Shown here: positions 1 to 7,604 of the stretch, in pieces | Layout of the letters: the number at the start of each line of letters is the position of its first letter | Numbering within the stretch: position 1 is the first letter of the stretch | Origin: CAZNLL01 sp964573885 | Lineage (GTDB): Bacteria > Desulfobacterota > DSM-4660 > Desulfatiglandales > Desulfatiglandaceae | NCBI GenBank assembly: GCA_964573885.1 | Contig: CAZNLL010000044.1 | Coordinates: forward strand, 1-26,831 | Direction of reading: 5' to 3' | Length of the DNA stretch: 26,831 nt | The notes under the pieces: generated by a model | The model's database searches: none | Seen by the model: only the letters and a program-made list of their open reading frames with translations | What the model was told of the DNA's origin: nothing | Position numbers and translations under genes: made by a program

Positions 1-127
1 CAGACCCTGGATATAAAATGACATAAGTTTCTGTTTTTACTGCAGTTATATGTCTAGGGGCTCGATGCGTTTGCAACAACGGGGTTTAGATCCCAATGAT
101 TGTTTCTAGGAGAGCAGGAGGAAAAAG
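1..127. other. Upstream region with inverted repeat, possible regulatory sequence
   Basis: This A+T-rich stretch precedes the first gene. GACATA at 20-25 is repeated inverted as TATGTC at 49-54, and between them lies the palindrome ACTGCAGT (39-46). A TATAAA at 12-17 resembles a -10 box, but its -35 partner would fall at or beyond the window edge. It could be an operator/promoter region for the long plus-strand gene run. No regulator gene is adjacent to test this against, so the reading is weak. Confidence 0.25.
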
Positions 128-874
128 ATGACGGGAAGGACAATACATGCAGGGACCGGGGCTTGTCCGCTGAGGGCGGGTCTTCTTGTCCCCTCTTCCA
201 ACACGGTCATGGAGGTGGATTTCTATCGCAACCTGCCCGGACACATCACCCTGCATCCGGCCAGGATGTACCTGGAGGAGACCACCCGGGAGGCGGAGGT
301 CAAGATGATAGAAGAATTCGCCCCTGCCGCGGCCGGGCTGATCAAAACCGCAAAACCCCATTTTGTTATTTTTGGGTGCACCTCGGCGGGTTCCTTGGGA
401 GGGCCTGAGTATGATCAGGAGATCTGCACCCGCCTTTCGGAGATTACCGGGGTCCCCACCATAGGGGTTTTTTCTTCGGTCCGCCAGGCCCTTCTCCGCT
501 CCAAGGCCAGGACCGTTGCCGTCATTACGCCCTACATAGACGATATCAATGCCAGCATCAAGAAGGGATTGGAAGGCGACGGCTTTACGGTGGCGGCCAT
601 TCACGGGATGGGAATCGATGTGAACTTTGACCTGGCCCAACCGGGCCCCGAAGAGATCACTGACTTTTGTTATGACAAGCTGAAAGGAGTAGATGCAGAC
701 ATCATCTTTATCTCCTGTACAAATTTTAGGGCCATGGATGCCTTACCTCTGCTCAAGGAGCGGTTTTCTCAACCCATAGTGACGAGCAACACGGCCACAC
801 TGGAGGCGGTTCTCATCAAGGAAAAGGGGCTGAGAGAGGGGGCTGAACAGGAAGAAAGACGTTTTTCCTCATGA
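128..874 (+). CDS. Asp/Glu racemase superfamily, maleate cis-trans isomerase-like protein
   Basis: This 248-residue cytosolic protein belongs to the Asp/Glu racemase superfamily, in the maleate isomerase / arylmalonate decarboxylase branch. It has the N-terminal substrate-loop motif VPSSNTVME (Asn25) and both catalytic cysteines, Cys84 in FGCTSAG and Cys197 in SCTNFRA. Having both cysteines argues for an isomerase or racemase; arylmalonate decarboxylase keeps only the second. Length is normal for the family. A strong GGAGG ribosome site stands just before the ATG. A MmgE/PrpD gene follows after 36 nt, so an organic-acid catabolic role is likely. A paralogue lies at 4834-5577. True maleate isomerase activity is not proven; the family also includes racemases and decarboxylases of other small di-acids. 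Confidence 0.85.
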   Translation: MTGRTIHAGTGACPLRAGLLVPSSNTVMEVDFYRNLPGHITLHPARMYLEETTREAEVKMIEEFAPAAAGLIKTAKPHFVIFGCTSAGSLGGPEYDQEICTRLSEITGVPTIGVFSSVRQALLRSKARTVAVITPYIDDINASIKKGLEGDGFTVAAIHGMGIDVNFDLAQPGPEEITDFCYDKLKGVDADIIFISCTNFRAMDALPLLKERFSQPIVTSNTATLEAVLIKEKGLREGAEQEERRFSS

Positions 875-910
875 CTTACAGGGCCCACAAAAGGGGCAAG
901 AAGGAGGCCT

Positions 911-2284
911 ATGAAAGGCGGGGACATTACATCGAGGTTGGCGGATTTTATCGAAAACACGAAAATATCCCGTGTCCCCTCATCTGTGGTGCAGGGGGCA
1001 AAGCTCTTGGTGACTGATTTTTTGGGGGTGGGGGCGGCCGGATCTGCGGAAGAGCCCGCCAAGATCCTGCGATCACTTATAAGGGGGGAGCTGGCCGGGG
1101 GTGCGTGCACTGTTATCGGCAGTGATCTTCAGTGCCATCCCACGTGGGCCTCCCTGGCCAACGGTATTTCCGGTCATCTCCTGGATTACGACGATGTGAG
1201 CCAACCTATGTACGGACATCCCACCGTGGCCGTGTTGCCCGCATGTCTGGCCCTCGGAGAATACTTGGGGGCCAAGGGGGTCACCGTATTGGAATCCTAC
1301 ATTGTTGGGCTGGAGGTGGCCGTAAAGCTGGCCTACGGGATGAACCCGGCCCACTACGAGCAAGGCTGGCATGCCACATGTACTTTAGGCACCATGGGGG
1401 CTGCGGCGGGGGCGGCCAGGCTTTTGCAGCTAAAAGGAGAGCGCCTTCGGAGTGCCTTGGCCCTTGCCGCATCACAGGCGGGCGGGCTCCAACAGAACTT
1501 TGGAACCATGACCAAACCCTTTCACCCGGGAAGGGCGGCTGAAAACGGCGTGTTGGCCGGCGTTCTGGCGCAACACGGGTGGACCGGGGACCAGAATATC
1601 CTGGATGGGGCCCGGGGTTTTTTTCAAATGTTCTGCGGTGACGGCAACTATGAGGCGGAAAGGAGCGTGGCGCGTCTGGGAAGGCCTTTTGATATCGAAG
1701 AACCGGGCATCATCTTGAAAAAATATCCTTCCTGTGCCTTTTCACATCCCGTCATTGATGCAGCGCTGGACGTTGCCCAGGCCCCCCATTATGATCCGGA
1801 AGCAGTAGACCGTGTGGAGGGTCATATCCATCCCCTGGCGGATCAAATACTTATTCACACGCATCCCAGAACCGGGTTGGAAGCCAAATTCAGCATGGAG
1901 GCCTGTATCGCCCTTGCCCTTGTGGACGGCCAAATAAACCGGCGGTCTTTTGCCGATTACAAGATCACCAGCAGGCCTATCAAGGATATGATGAACAGGG
2001 TGGGGAGAGAAGTGAAAACCGGAGAGAAAGCAGGGCCTGCGGAATTCGGGCCGGCCACGGTAAAGGTCTTCCTCAAGAACGGAGAGTTGCTCCAGGCCCG
2101 GGTTGAGAAGGCCAAGGGCAACCCTGAAAATCCCCTGAGCCCTGAAGAGATTCAGGAAAAATACAGGGACTGCTGCTCAGGTATAATTCCGGAAGAATCC
2201 ATTGAGGAATCGGTTGCCCTTGTGGATGACCTGGAAAGACTGGAGAACATTGGTCCGTTAATGGCGTGTTTCAGGATACCCTGA
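911..2284 (+). CDS. MmgE/PrpD family protein (first copy, complete active site)
   Basis: The family includes 2-methylcitrate dehydratase PrpD, cis-aconitate decarboxylase and iminodisuccinate epimerase. The 457-residue length fits. Family landmarks are all visible: HLLDYDD (Asp92, Asp94-95), GHP with His103, GWHATC with His154, GTMTKPFHPGRAAENG with Lys202, and KKYPSC with Tyr272. These match the residues described as catalytic in cis-aconitate decarboxylase, so this copy should be active. Substrate is probably a small branched or unsaturated polycarboxylate, but dehydratase, epimerase and decarboxylase cannot be told apart by sequence. AAGGAGG sits 3 nt before the ATG. A second, diverged copy is at 7605-8996. 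Confidence 0.88.
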   Translation: MKGGDITSRLADFIENTKISRVPSSVVQGAKLLVTDFLGVGAAGSAEEPAKILRSLIRGELAGGACTVIGSDLQCHPTWASLANGISGHLLDYDDVSQPMYGHPTVAVLPACLALGEYLGAKGVTVLESYIVGLEVAVKLAYGMNPAHYEQGWHATCTLGTMGAAAGAARLLQLKGERLRSALALAASQAGGLQQNFGTMTKPFHPGRAAENGVLAGVLAQHGWTGDQNILDGARGFFQMFCGDGNYEAERSVARLGRPFDIEEPGIILKKYPSCAFSHPVIDAALDVAQAPHYDPEAVDRVEGHIHPLADQILIHTHPRTGLEAKFSMEACIALALVDGQINRRSFADYKITSRPIKDMMNRVGREVKTGEKAGPAEFGPATVKVFLKNGELLQARVEKAKGNPENPLSPEEIQEKYRDCCSGIIPEESIEESVALVDDLERLENIGPLMACFRIP

Positions 2285-2290
2285 AGAGAC

Positions 2291-2311
2291 AAAGGCAATC
2301 TTCGCCTTTTT
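2291..2311 (+). terminator. Weak hairpin plus T-run after the MmgE/PrpD gene
   Basis: AAAGGC (2291-2296) can pair with GCCTTT (2304-2309) over a 7-nt loop, and the run continues to five Ts. The stem has only three G-C pairs, so at best it is a partial terminator or a random match. A second T-run follows at about 2350. The gap to the next gene is about 100 nt, larger than most gaps in this run. Confidence 0.25.
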
Positions 2312-2388
2312 CCAGAAAGAGTCGGCCTTATCCGGTCTTGGGCAACCCCTTTTTCCGAACCAAAACCCTTGTTGCAAAGGAGAAGGAC

Positions 2389-3144
2389 ATGTCGAATTTA
2401 AAGATAAGGCCCATTTCCACCGGGCGTTTTCTTGAAGCGGAGAAATCCAATTTTACTTATGGCATGGATCAGGGACTCAAGATCGAATCGGCGGTGCTCA
2501 TGTATCTTGTTGAAGGGGGTAGCACCAAGATACTCGTGGATACGGGCGGGAGCGATACGGAGTGGGCGGGCCGGTACCATCATCCCCTGGAGCGGACTCC
2601 GGACGAGGAGCCGGTGAAGGCTCTAGAGAAGGTGGGTGTGGCGCCGTCTGATATCGACGTAATCGTGAACACCCATCTTCACTGGGATCACTGCTTCAAC
2701 AACCATCTCTTTCCCAGGGCCAAGATCCTGGTCCAGGCCGAAGAAATGCGTTACGCCATTCTGCCCCTGCGCTGCCAGGCCTTGTTTTATGAGTCCCAAC
2801 TGATCGGGATGACGCCTCCATGGCTTCGCACCCTGGATCGCATGGAGGCGGTGGAAGGAGAAAAGGAAATCGAGGAGGGGATCAGGTTGATTCCCCTTCC
2901 CGGTCATACCCTGGGCTTCCAGGGCGTCCTGGTGGAACTGGAGAGCGGGCCCTGTCTCATTGCCGGGGATAACTGCCCCCTGTTTGAGAACTGGGAAGGT
3001 AAAGACGGATCCGGCCACATCCCGCCTGGAATTCATGCGGATCTCCGGGCATGTTATGATTCCTTCAACAGGATGGATTCCTTGACGGACAGGATTCTGC
3101 CCGGACACGACCTCAAGGTATTGGACCGGGAGATATATGAATAG
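2389..3144 (+). CDS. Metallo-beta-lactamase-fold hydrolase (AHL lactonase-like)
   Basis: This 251-residue protein has the full binuclear metal set of the metallo-beta-lactamase superfamily: HLHWDH at 96-101, His173 in LPGHT, Asp194 in IAGDN and His240 in LPGHD. The layout resembles the N-acyl-homoserine-lactonase subgroup, which cleaves lactones and related esters. In this setting it could hydrolyse a lactone or thioester intermediate, an inference from the neighbours only. The start at 2389 is chosen because AAGGAG lies 6 nt upstream. An in-frame ATG at 2266 would add 41 low-complexity residues overlapping the previous gene, with no ribosome site. Confidence 0.83.
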   Translation: MSNLKIRPISTGRFLEAEKSNFTYGMDQGLKIESAVLMYLVEGGSTKILVDTGGSDTEWAGRYHHPLERTPDEEPVKALEKVGVAPSDIDVIVNTHLHWDHCFNNHLFPRAKILVQAEEMRYAILPLRCQALFYESQLIGMTPPWLRTLDRMEAVEGEKEIEEGIRLIPLPGHTLGFQGVLVELESGPCLIAGDNCPLFENWEGKDGSGHIPPGIHADLRACYDSFNRMDSLTDRILPGHDLKVLDREIYE

Positions 3145-3237
3145 GATGCCGGCTTGGCCTGGATCTTAGGCGGGTTTTATCGAGCATCTTGACCCCTGTT
3201 CCACGCAATCACCAACCCCAGAGCGAAGGAGGAGACC

Positions 3238-3819
3238 ATGAAGATTCGTAAGATAGTCACCATTGTTGAAGAGACCTTCATTGAAGGGTTTAAGGAGGTG
3301 GGAGGCCCTGTTCGAATGGCTGCCAGTATGGCGGTCATCGAGAATCCCTTTGCAGGTCGGTACGAGGAGGACTTGAGTCCATTGATTCGCGACTACAGCA
3401 CCCGCCTGGCCGATGAACTCGTACCCAGGGCCAGAAAGGCGCTGGATGCCGAAGTGGAAGGATACGGCAAGGGGGCCCTGGTCGGGCTGGATGGAGAGAT
3501 CGAGCACGGCTCGGCCATCATTCATACCCTGGAGTGGGGTAAACCCTTCAGAGACGCCATCGGAGGGGGGAAGTCCCTGCTGCCTTCCGCGGAGAAAAGG
3601 GGCTCCGCCGGGGTGCCCCTGGATGTCCCCATCAAGCATAAGATCGATGACCACATCCGGTCTCACCACCAGACCATGGAAGTGCGGATACCGGATGCAC
3701 CGAGGGCAGACGAAATCGTGATTGTGGCTGCATTGGCAAACTCAGGGAGGGCCCATCCCAGAATCGGTGATTTGAAGGCGGAGATGAAAGACAAGGGCAT
3801 GGAGGATTTTACAGGGTAG
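3238..3819 (+). CDS. DUF1185 'amino acid synthesis' family protein
   Basis: This 193-residue soluble protein is recognised as the AA_synth/DUF1185 family from its segments: an N-terminal KIVTIVEE strand, NPFAGRYEEDLSPLI near residue 36, the GALVGLDGEIEHG region near 79-91, a glycine-rich GGGK near 108 and the C-terminal MEVRIPDAPRADEIVI near 147. The biochemical activity of the family is not established and the name is historical. It is full length, has a strong AAGGAGG site, and sits 33 nt before a 3-hydroxyacid-dehydrogenase-like gene. Position among isomerases and dehydratases suggests a catabolic enzyme or accessory factor rather than amino-acid synthesis. Confidence 0.82.
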   Translation: MKIRKIVTIVEETFIEGFKEVGGPVRMAASMAVIENPFAGRYEEDLSPLIRDYSTRLADELVPRARKALDAEVEGYGKGALVGLDGEIEHGSAIIHTLEWGKPFRDAIGGGKSLLPSAEKRGSAGVPLDVPIKHKIDDHIRSHHQTMEVRIPDAPRADEIVIVAALANSGRAHPRIGDLKAEMKDKGMEDFTG

Positions 3820-3852
3820 GGAAGATCCCCCGCCCTTGGATGGAGGAGGTTT

Positions 3853-4752
3853 ATGGAGATGTTTGAATCTGTCGGTTTTATCGGCCTGGGTATGATGGGG
3901 TTACCCATGTCAAAAAAACTCATTGAGGCGGGCTATAAGGTGGTGGGCTACGACGTTGATCCGGGGGCCCTGGAGCAGGCAAAGGCCAACGGCGCCGAGA
4001 CCGCCTCATCCCCCCGGGAGGTGGGGGAGAGGTGCGATCCGGTCATTACCATCGTACCCAACTCGGACATCGTCGAAGAGGTGGTGCTGGGCCCTGAGGG
4101 GGTGATACAGGGAGCCGGAGAGGGGGGTGTCCTGATTGAGATGACCACGGCCTATCCCATGAGCACCCTTAAGGTGGCAAAGGCCCTGGAAGCGCGGGGG
4201 GTCCGGATGCTGGACGCCCCGGTGAGCGGTGGGGTTGTGGGCGCGGAAAAGGGGACCCTCAGTATCATCGTTGGTGGACCGGAAGATCTTTTCGAACAGT
4301 GCAAGCCCCTCTTTGAAGTCATGGGCAAGAACATTTTTCATATGGGGGCGGTCGGGGCCGGACATACTATGAAAGCGGTGAACAACTTCTTGTCCGGTTG
4401 CTCCATGGTAGCCACCTCCGAGGCTGTGGCCCTGGCCACCAAGGCCGGACTGGAACCCAAAAAAGTGGTGGATGTGCTCCAGGTCAGCACGGGCCGGAGC
4501 TATGCCACGGAGTGGAAATTCCCCAGGTTTGTACTCCCCAGGAAGTTCGACGACGGGTTCCGGATCGAGCTTTTCAACAAGGACCTGGATATCCTGACCC
4601 GGCTGGCCCGGGAACTCGGCGTGCCCATGTTTACGGCCCACACGGTGCAACAGATATTCAATTTCGCCATGGGCCACGGCTACGGCCCAAAGGGACACAC
4701 CACCATCGCCCAGCTCATTGAGGAGTGGGCCGGTGTAAAGATGGAGGAGTAA
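3853..4752 (+). CDS. NAD(P)-dependent 3-hydroxyacid dehydrogenase (3-hydroxyisobutyrate dehydrogenase family)
   Basis: This 299-residue beta-hydroxyacid dehydrogenase has a Rossmann loop GFIGLGMMG (8-16), the substrate signature DAPVSGG (121-127), the catalytic lysine Lys174 in GHTMKAVNN and the C-terminal KDLDI segment. It should oxidise a 3-hydroxy (or 2-hydroxymethyl) acid to the semialdehyde, or the reverse. Related enzymes include 3-hydroxyisobutyrate, tartronate-semialdehyde and 2-(hydroxymethyl)glutarate dehydrogenases; the last acts in nicotinate fermentation, which would suit the maleate-isomerase-type neighbours, but the substrate is unresolved. Asp35 after the second strand (GYDVD) suggests NAD over NADP. 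GGAGGAGG precedes the ATG closely. Confidence 0.87.
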   Translation: MEMFESVGFIGLGMMGLPMSKKLIEAGYKVVGYDVDPGALEQAKANGAETASSPREVGERCDPVITIVPNSDIVEEVVLGPEGVIQGAGEGGVLIEMTTAYPMSTLKVAKALEARGVRMLDAPVSGGVVGAEKGTLSIIVGGPEDLFEQCKPLFEVMGKNIFHMGAVGAGHTMKAVNNFLSGCSMVATSEAVALATKAGLEPKKVVDVLQVSTGRSYATEWKFPRFVLPRKFDDGFRIELFNKDLDILTRLARELGVPMFTAHTVQQIFNFAMGHGYGPKGHTTIAQLIEEWAGVKMEE

Positions 4753-4765
4753 CCACCCGTTGATT

Positions 4766-4797
4766 CTTAGAAGAGCTCCTCCCGGGACTCTTCTTAG
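4766..4797. repeat. Intergenic inverted repeat (stem-loop)
   Basis: CTTAGAAGAG (4766-4775) and CTCTTCTTAG (4788-4797) form 10-bp arms with one mismatch around a 12-nt loop containing TCCCGGGA. No T-run follows, so it is unlikely to be an intrinsic terminator. It could be an mRNA-stability element or protein-binding site between the dehydrogenase and the second isomerase-like gene. Confidence 0.5.
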
Positions 4798-4833
4798 GGC
4801 TGTCTGGACACTGGCGGGCAGGGGGAGATGAAC

Positions 4834-5577
4834 ATGAAGCGGCTTGGGCTTTTAAATAACGAAATAGGATGGCGGGCCAAGGTGGGGTTGCTGGTCCCCA
4901 GTCCCAACTGGGTGGTGGAGACCTGGTTCAATAATGTGGCCCCCGAAGGGGTGGCCTTCCACGCCTCCAGGATGACTCTGGGAGAGATCAGCCCCGAAGC
5001 CGTGGAGGACATGGTCAAAGAGGGCCTGAGAGCGGTCCGGGAGGTGGCCAGTGCAAAGGTGGATCTCATCGCGGAGTGTTGCACCGTGTCCACCCTGATT
5101 AAGGGACCGGTATTTGAAGAAAAGATGATCAGTGAGTTTAAGGAGGAGGCCGGGGGTATCCCGGTGATCACGGCAACGCGCTCCATCATCAAGGCCCTGG
5201 AACGGCTGGACATGAAACGGATCGCCATCGCCCATCCCTATCCCGAGGCCTTTGATGAATGGGAAATACGGTATTTTACGGAGTGCGGTATTGAAGTGCT
5301 CGGAAGCCAGGGGATGGGCATCGTGGACGTACCCGGCTTGGCCGCCCCGTCCCCGGAGGAAATCTACCGCTTCGCGAAAGGCGCATGGATTTCTGAGGCG
5401 GACGGACTCTTCATCAGTTGTCTCAATTTCAGGGCCCAGTCCGCCATCCAGGCCCTGGAGGGAGATCTGATGAAACCCGTGGTGACCTCAACCCAGGCGA
5501 CACTATGGAATATCCTTCGAACCGTTGGAGTCAATGAACCCATCCCGGGATATGGATCGTTGTTAAGCCGTTTTTAA
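4834..5577 (+). CDS. Asp/Glu racemase superfamily, maleate cis-trans isomerase-like protein (second copy)
   Basis: This 247-residue paralogue of the protein at 128-874 has VPSPNWVVE with Asn25, a first cysteine site AECCTVST (Cys82-Cys83) and the second catalytic cysteine Cys196 in SCLNFRA. The fold and both catalytic positions are conserved, but the substrate-loop residues differ and the first site is a Cys-Cys pair, so substrates probably differ between copies. The start at 4834 is preferred because GGGGGAG ends 6 nt before it. An ATG at 4828 directly abuts that ribosome site and would add two residues. It follows the hairpin at 4766-4797. Isomerase, racemase and decarboxylase remain possible. 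Confidence 0.82.
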   Translation: MKRLGLLNNEIGWRAKVGLLVPSPNWVVETWFNNVAPEGVAFHASRMTLGEISPEAVEDMVKEGLRAVREVASAKVDLIAECCTVSTLIKGPVFEEKMISEFKEEAGGIPVITATRSIIKALERLDMKRIAIAHPYPEAFDEWEIRYFTECGIEVLGSQGMGIVDVPGLAAPSPEEIYRFAKGAWISEADGLFISCLNFRAQSAIQALEGDLMKPVVTSTQATLWNILRTVGVNEPIPGYGSLLSRF

Positions 5578-5630
5578 TCCCACAAAAGAGGCGATGGGTC
5601 TGCAGGCGGGGAAACCGCTTTGAGGTCCTG

Positions 5631-7568
5631 ATGAAAGGGGCATCCATCATGAAAGACCTCCTTGAACCGGTTGTAATCAAGGGGATGAAACTCAAGAATC
5701 GGGTCGTCATGCCACCCATGGTCACCAATTTCGCTACAGAGGACGGGGCCGTGACCAGGCGGATGGTAAGATATTACCAGGAACGGGCCAGGGGTGGGGT
5801 GGGACTTGTTATCGTGGAGATGAGTGCCTGTCATCCCGCCGGGAAAGGCTTTCCCTGCATGGTGGCTGCGTATCATGACCGGTTCATCCCAGGTCTCAAT
5901 GAACTCGCTGAAGGTATTCAGGTCTATGGGCCCTGCGCCGCCCTCCAGATAGGGCATGCAGGGAGGCAGACCAGCCGTCACATCTCGGGTTATCCCGTTA
6001 AAGCCCCTTCCCCCATTCCGGTTTCAGGAACGACTGAAATCCCCCAAGAAATGTCCCCCGGGGAGATTGAAGAGGCTGTTGAGGCCTTCGGGGCCGCGGC
6101 CCTGAGGGCAAAACGGGCGGGCTTTGACGCGGTGGAGCTTCACGGAACCCATGGGTATCTGCTGAACCAGTTCCTTTCGCCGTATACCAACCAGAGGGTG
6201 GATGACTATGGAGGGAACTTTGAAAAGCGGTTGCGCTTCGCCGTGGAGGTGATCCGGGCGGTGAGGGGCCGGGTGGGGGATGACTATCCGGTGTTATTCA
6301 GGCTGTGCGCCAATGAGTATCTGGAGGACGAAAAGGGCATTACCCTGTCTCTGGCCAAGGAAATAGGACCGAGGCTGGTAGAGGCGGGCGTGGATATGCT
6401 TCATGTCACAGGGGGCATGGGCGAGACCGGCGACCATCTGATTCAGCCCCTCTACTATGACCGGGCCTACAATGTGTATCTTGCCGAGGGCATAAAGGAG
6501 GTGGTGGGTGAAACCCCGGTCATTGCGGCGGGAAGCATCATGGATCCGGATCTGGCGGGCCGGATCCTCAAGGAGGGGAAGGCGGACCTGGTGGCCGTGG
6601 GGCGGGGACTCATTGCGGACCCCCAGTTTGTGAACAAGGCAAAAGACGGGGCCCCCCACCAGATAAGGCCCTGCATCCGGTGCAATGAGTGCACAGGACG
6701 CCTCAGAAAGGGCTTTCGCCTCAGCTGCACGGTCAATCCCATGATGGGCCGGGAAGAGGAAGAGGGTTTGACGCCGGTATTACAGGCAAAAAGGATCCTC
6801 GTGGTTGGGGGCGGTCCGGCGGGCATGGAGGCCTCACGGATTCTTTCCCTGAGGGGGCATGAGGTGATTCTTTGTGATCAGGGGGATTCCCTCGGGGGGC
6901 TTCTACGCCTGGCTGCGGTGCCCCCTTGGAAAAGAGACCTCCAGGGCCTCCTTGACTGGCTCAAGAGGCAGATCCAGGAAAGCGCGGTGCGTGTTCAGCT
7001 GAACACAGAGGTGGGTCCTGAATATGTGAAGAGACTGAAACCGGACGCCTTGATCCTGTGCACGGGGTCCATGCCTCACAGGCCTGCGGTTCCCGGTGCG
7101 GAATCAACGCCAACCGCCCTGGATGTCCTGAAGGGCGTTCCTGTAGGGGAGGAGGTCATCATCTGTGGAGGGGGTCTGGTAGGCTGTGAAACGGGCTGGT
7201 ATCTTGCCGAACAAAAAAAGAAGGTGACCATCGTGGAAATGCTCCAGGATCTGGCCCTGGATATGGAGGCGAGGAGCAGGATGGCCCTGCTCAAGGGCCT
7301 GGTTGCACAAGGCGTAAGGAAGGTTTACCCCTTCAATATGCAGGAGATCATTGAAGGACACGGGGTGGTGGGGATTGACAAAGAGGGTCGAAAAAGGGAA
7401 ATAAAAGGCGATACCGTGGTCCTGGCCACTGGCTTTAATTCCCATCGTCCTTTACCCGATCCCGGCCCGGAATGCCGGGAGTTCTTTATTATCGGGGATG
7501 CAAAAAGGCCCCGCCGCATCATGGACGCCATGGCTGAGGCCAACCATATCGCGCGGTTCGTCCTCTGA
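5631..7568 (+). CDS. FMN/FAD/4Fe-4S ene-reductase (2,4-dienoyl-CoA reductase / enoate reductase family)
   Basis: This 645-residue NADH:flavin oxidoreductase has an N-terminal FMN TIM barrel (about 10-340) with the old-yellow-enzyme signature HGTHGYLLNQFLSP and RVDDYGG near 171-195. A cluster motif follows with Cys348, Cys351, Cys354 and Cys366. Then come an FAD Rossmann site GGGPAG (393-398) and an NAD(P)H site CGGGLVGCE (512-520). It should reduce an activated C=C bond, or run in reverse. E. coli FadH has one more residue between the second and third cysteines. An alternative start is ATG at 5649, six codons in. It lies between the second isomerase-like gene and the second MmgE/PrpD gene, fitting an unsaturated acid intermediate. 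Confidence 0.88.
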   Translation: MKGASIMKDLLEPVVIKGMKLKNRVVMPPMVTNFATEDGAVTRRMVRYYQERARGGVGLVIVEMSACHPAGKGFPCMVAAYHDRFIPGLNELAEGIQVYGPCAALQIGHAGRQTSRHISGYPVKAPSPIPVSGTTEIPQEMSPGEIEEAVEAFGAAALRAKRAGFDAVELHGTHGYLLNQFLSPYTNQRVDDYGGNFEKRLRFAVEVIRAVRGRVGDDYPVLFRLCANEYLEDEKGITLSLAKEIGPRLVEAGVDMLHVTGGMGETGDHLIQPLYYDRAYNVYLAEGIKEVVGETPVIAAGSIMDPDLAGRILKEGKADLVAVGRGLIADPQFVNKAKDGAPHQIRPCIRCNECTGRLRKGFRLSCTVNPMMGREEEEGLTPVLQAKRILVVGGGPAGMEASRILSLRGHEVILCDQGDSLGGLLRLAAVPPWKRDLQGLLDWLKRQIQESAVRVQLNTEVGPEYVKRLKPDALILCTGSMPHRPAVPGAESTPTALDVLKGVPVGEEVIICGGGLVGCETGWYLAEQKKKVTIVEMLQDLALDMEARSRMALLKGLVAQGVRKVYPFNMQEIIEGHGVVGIDKEGRKREIKGDTVVLATGFNSHRPLPDPGPECREFFIIGDAKRPRRIMDAMAEANHIARFVL

Positions 7569-7604
7569 TTTAGACACACAAATACACAAGAGGTTTTTGA
7601 AACC

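Noticed and set aside
2266..2388. Upstream extension of the MBL hydrolase starting at 2266
   Set aside because: It overlaps the preceding gene, has no ribosome site and adds 41 non-family residues; 2389 has AAGGAG at proper spacing.
6672..6730. Shortened Cys spacing (C-x2-C-x2-C-x11-C) in the ene-reductase as a novelty
   Set aside because: It differs by one residue from E. coli FadH, but I recall CIRCN-C type motifs in other enoate-reductase-like proteins, so it is probably a normal variant.
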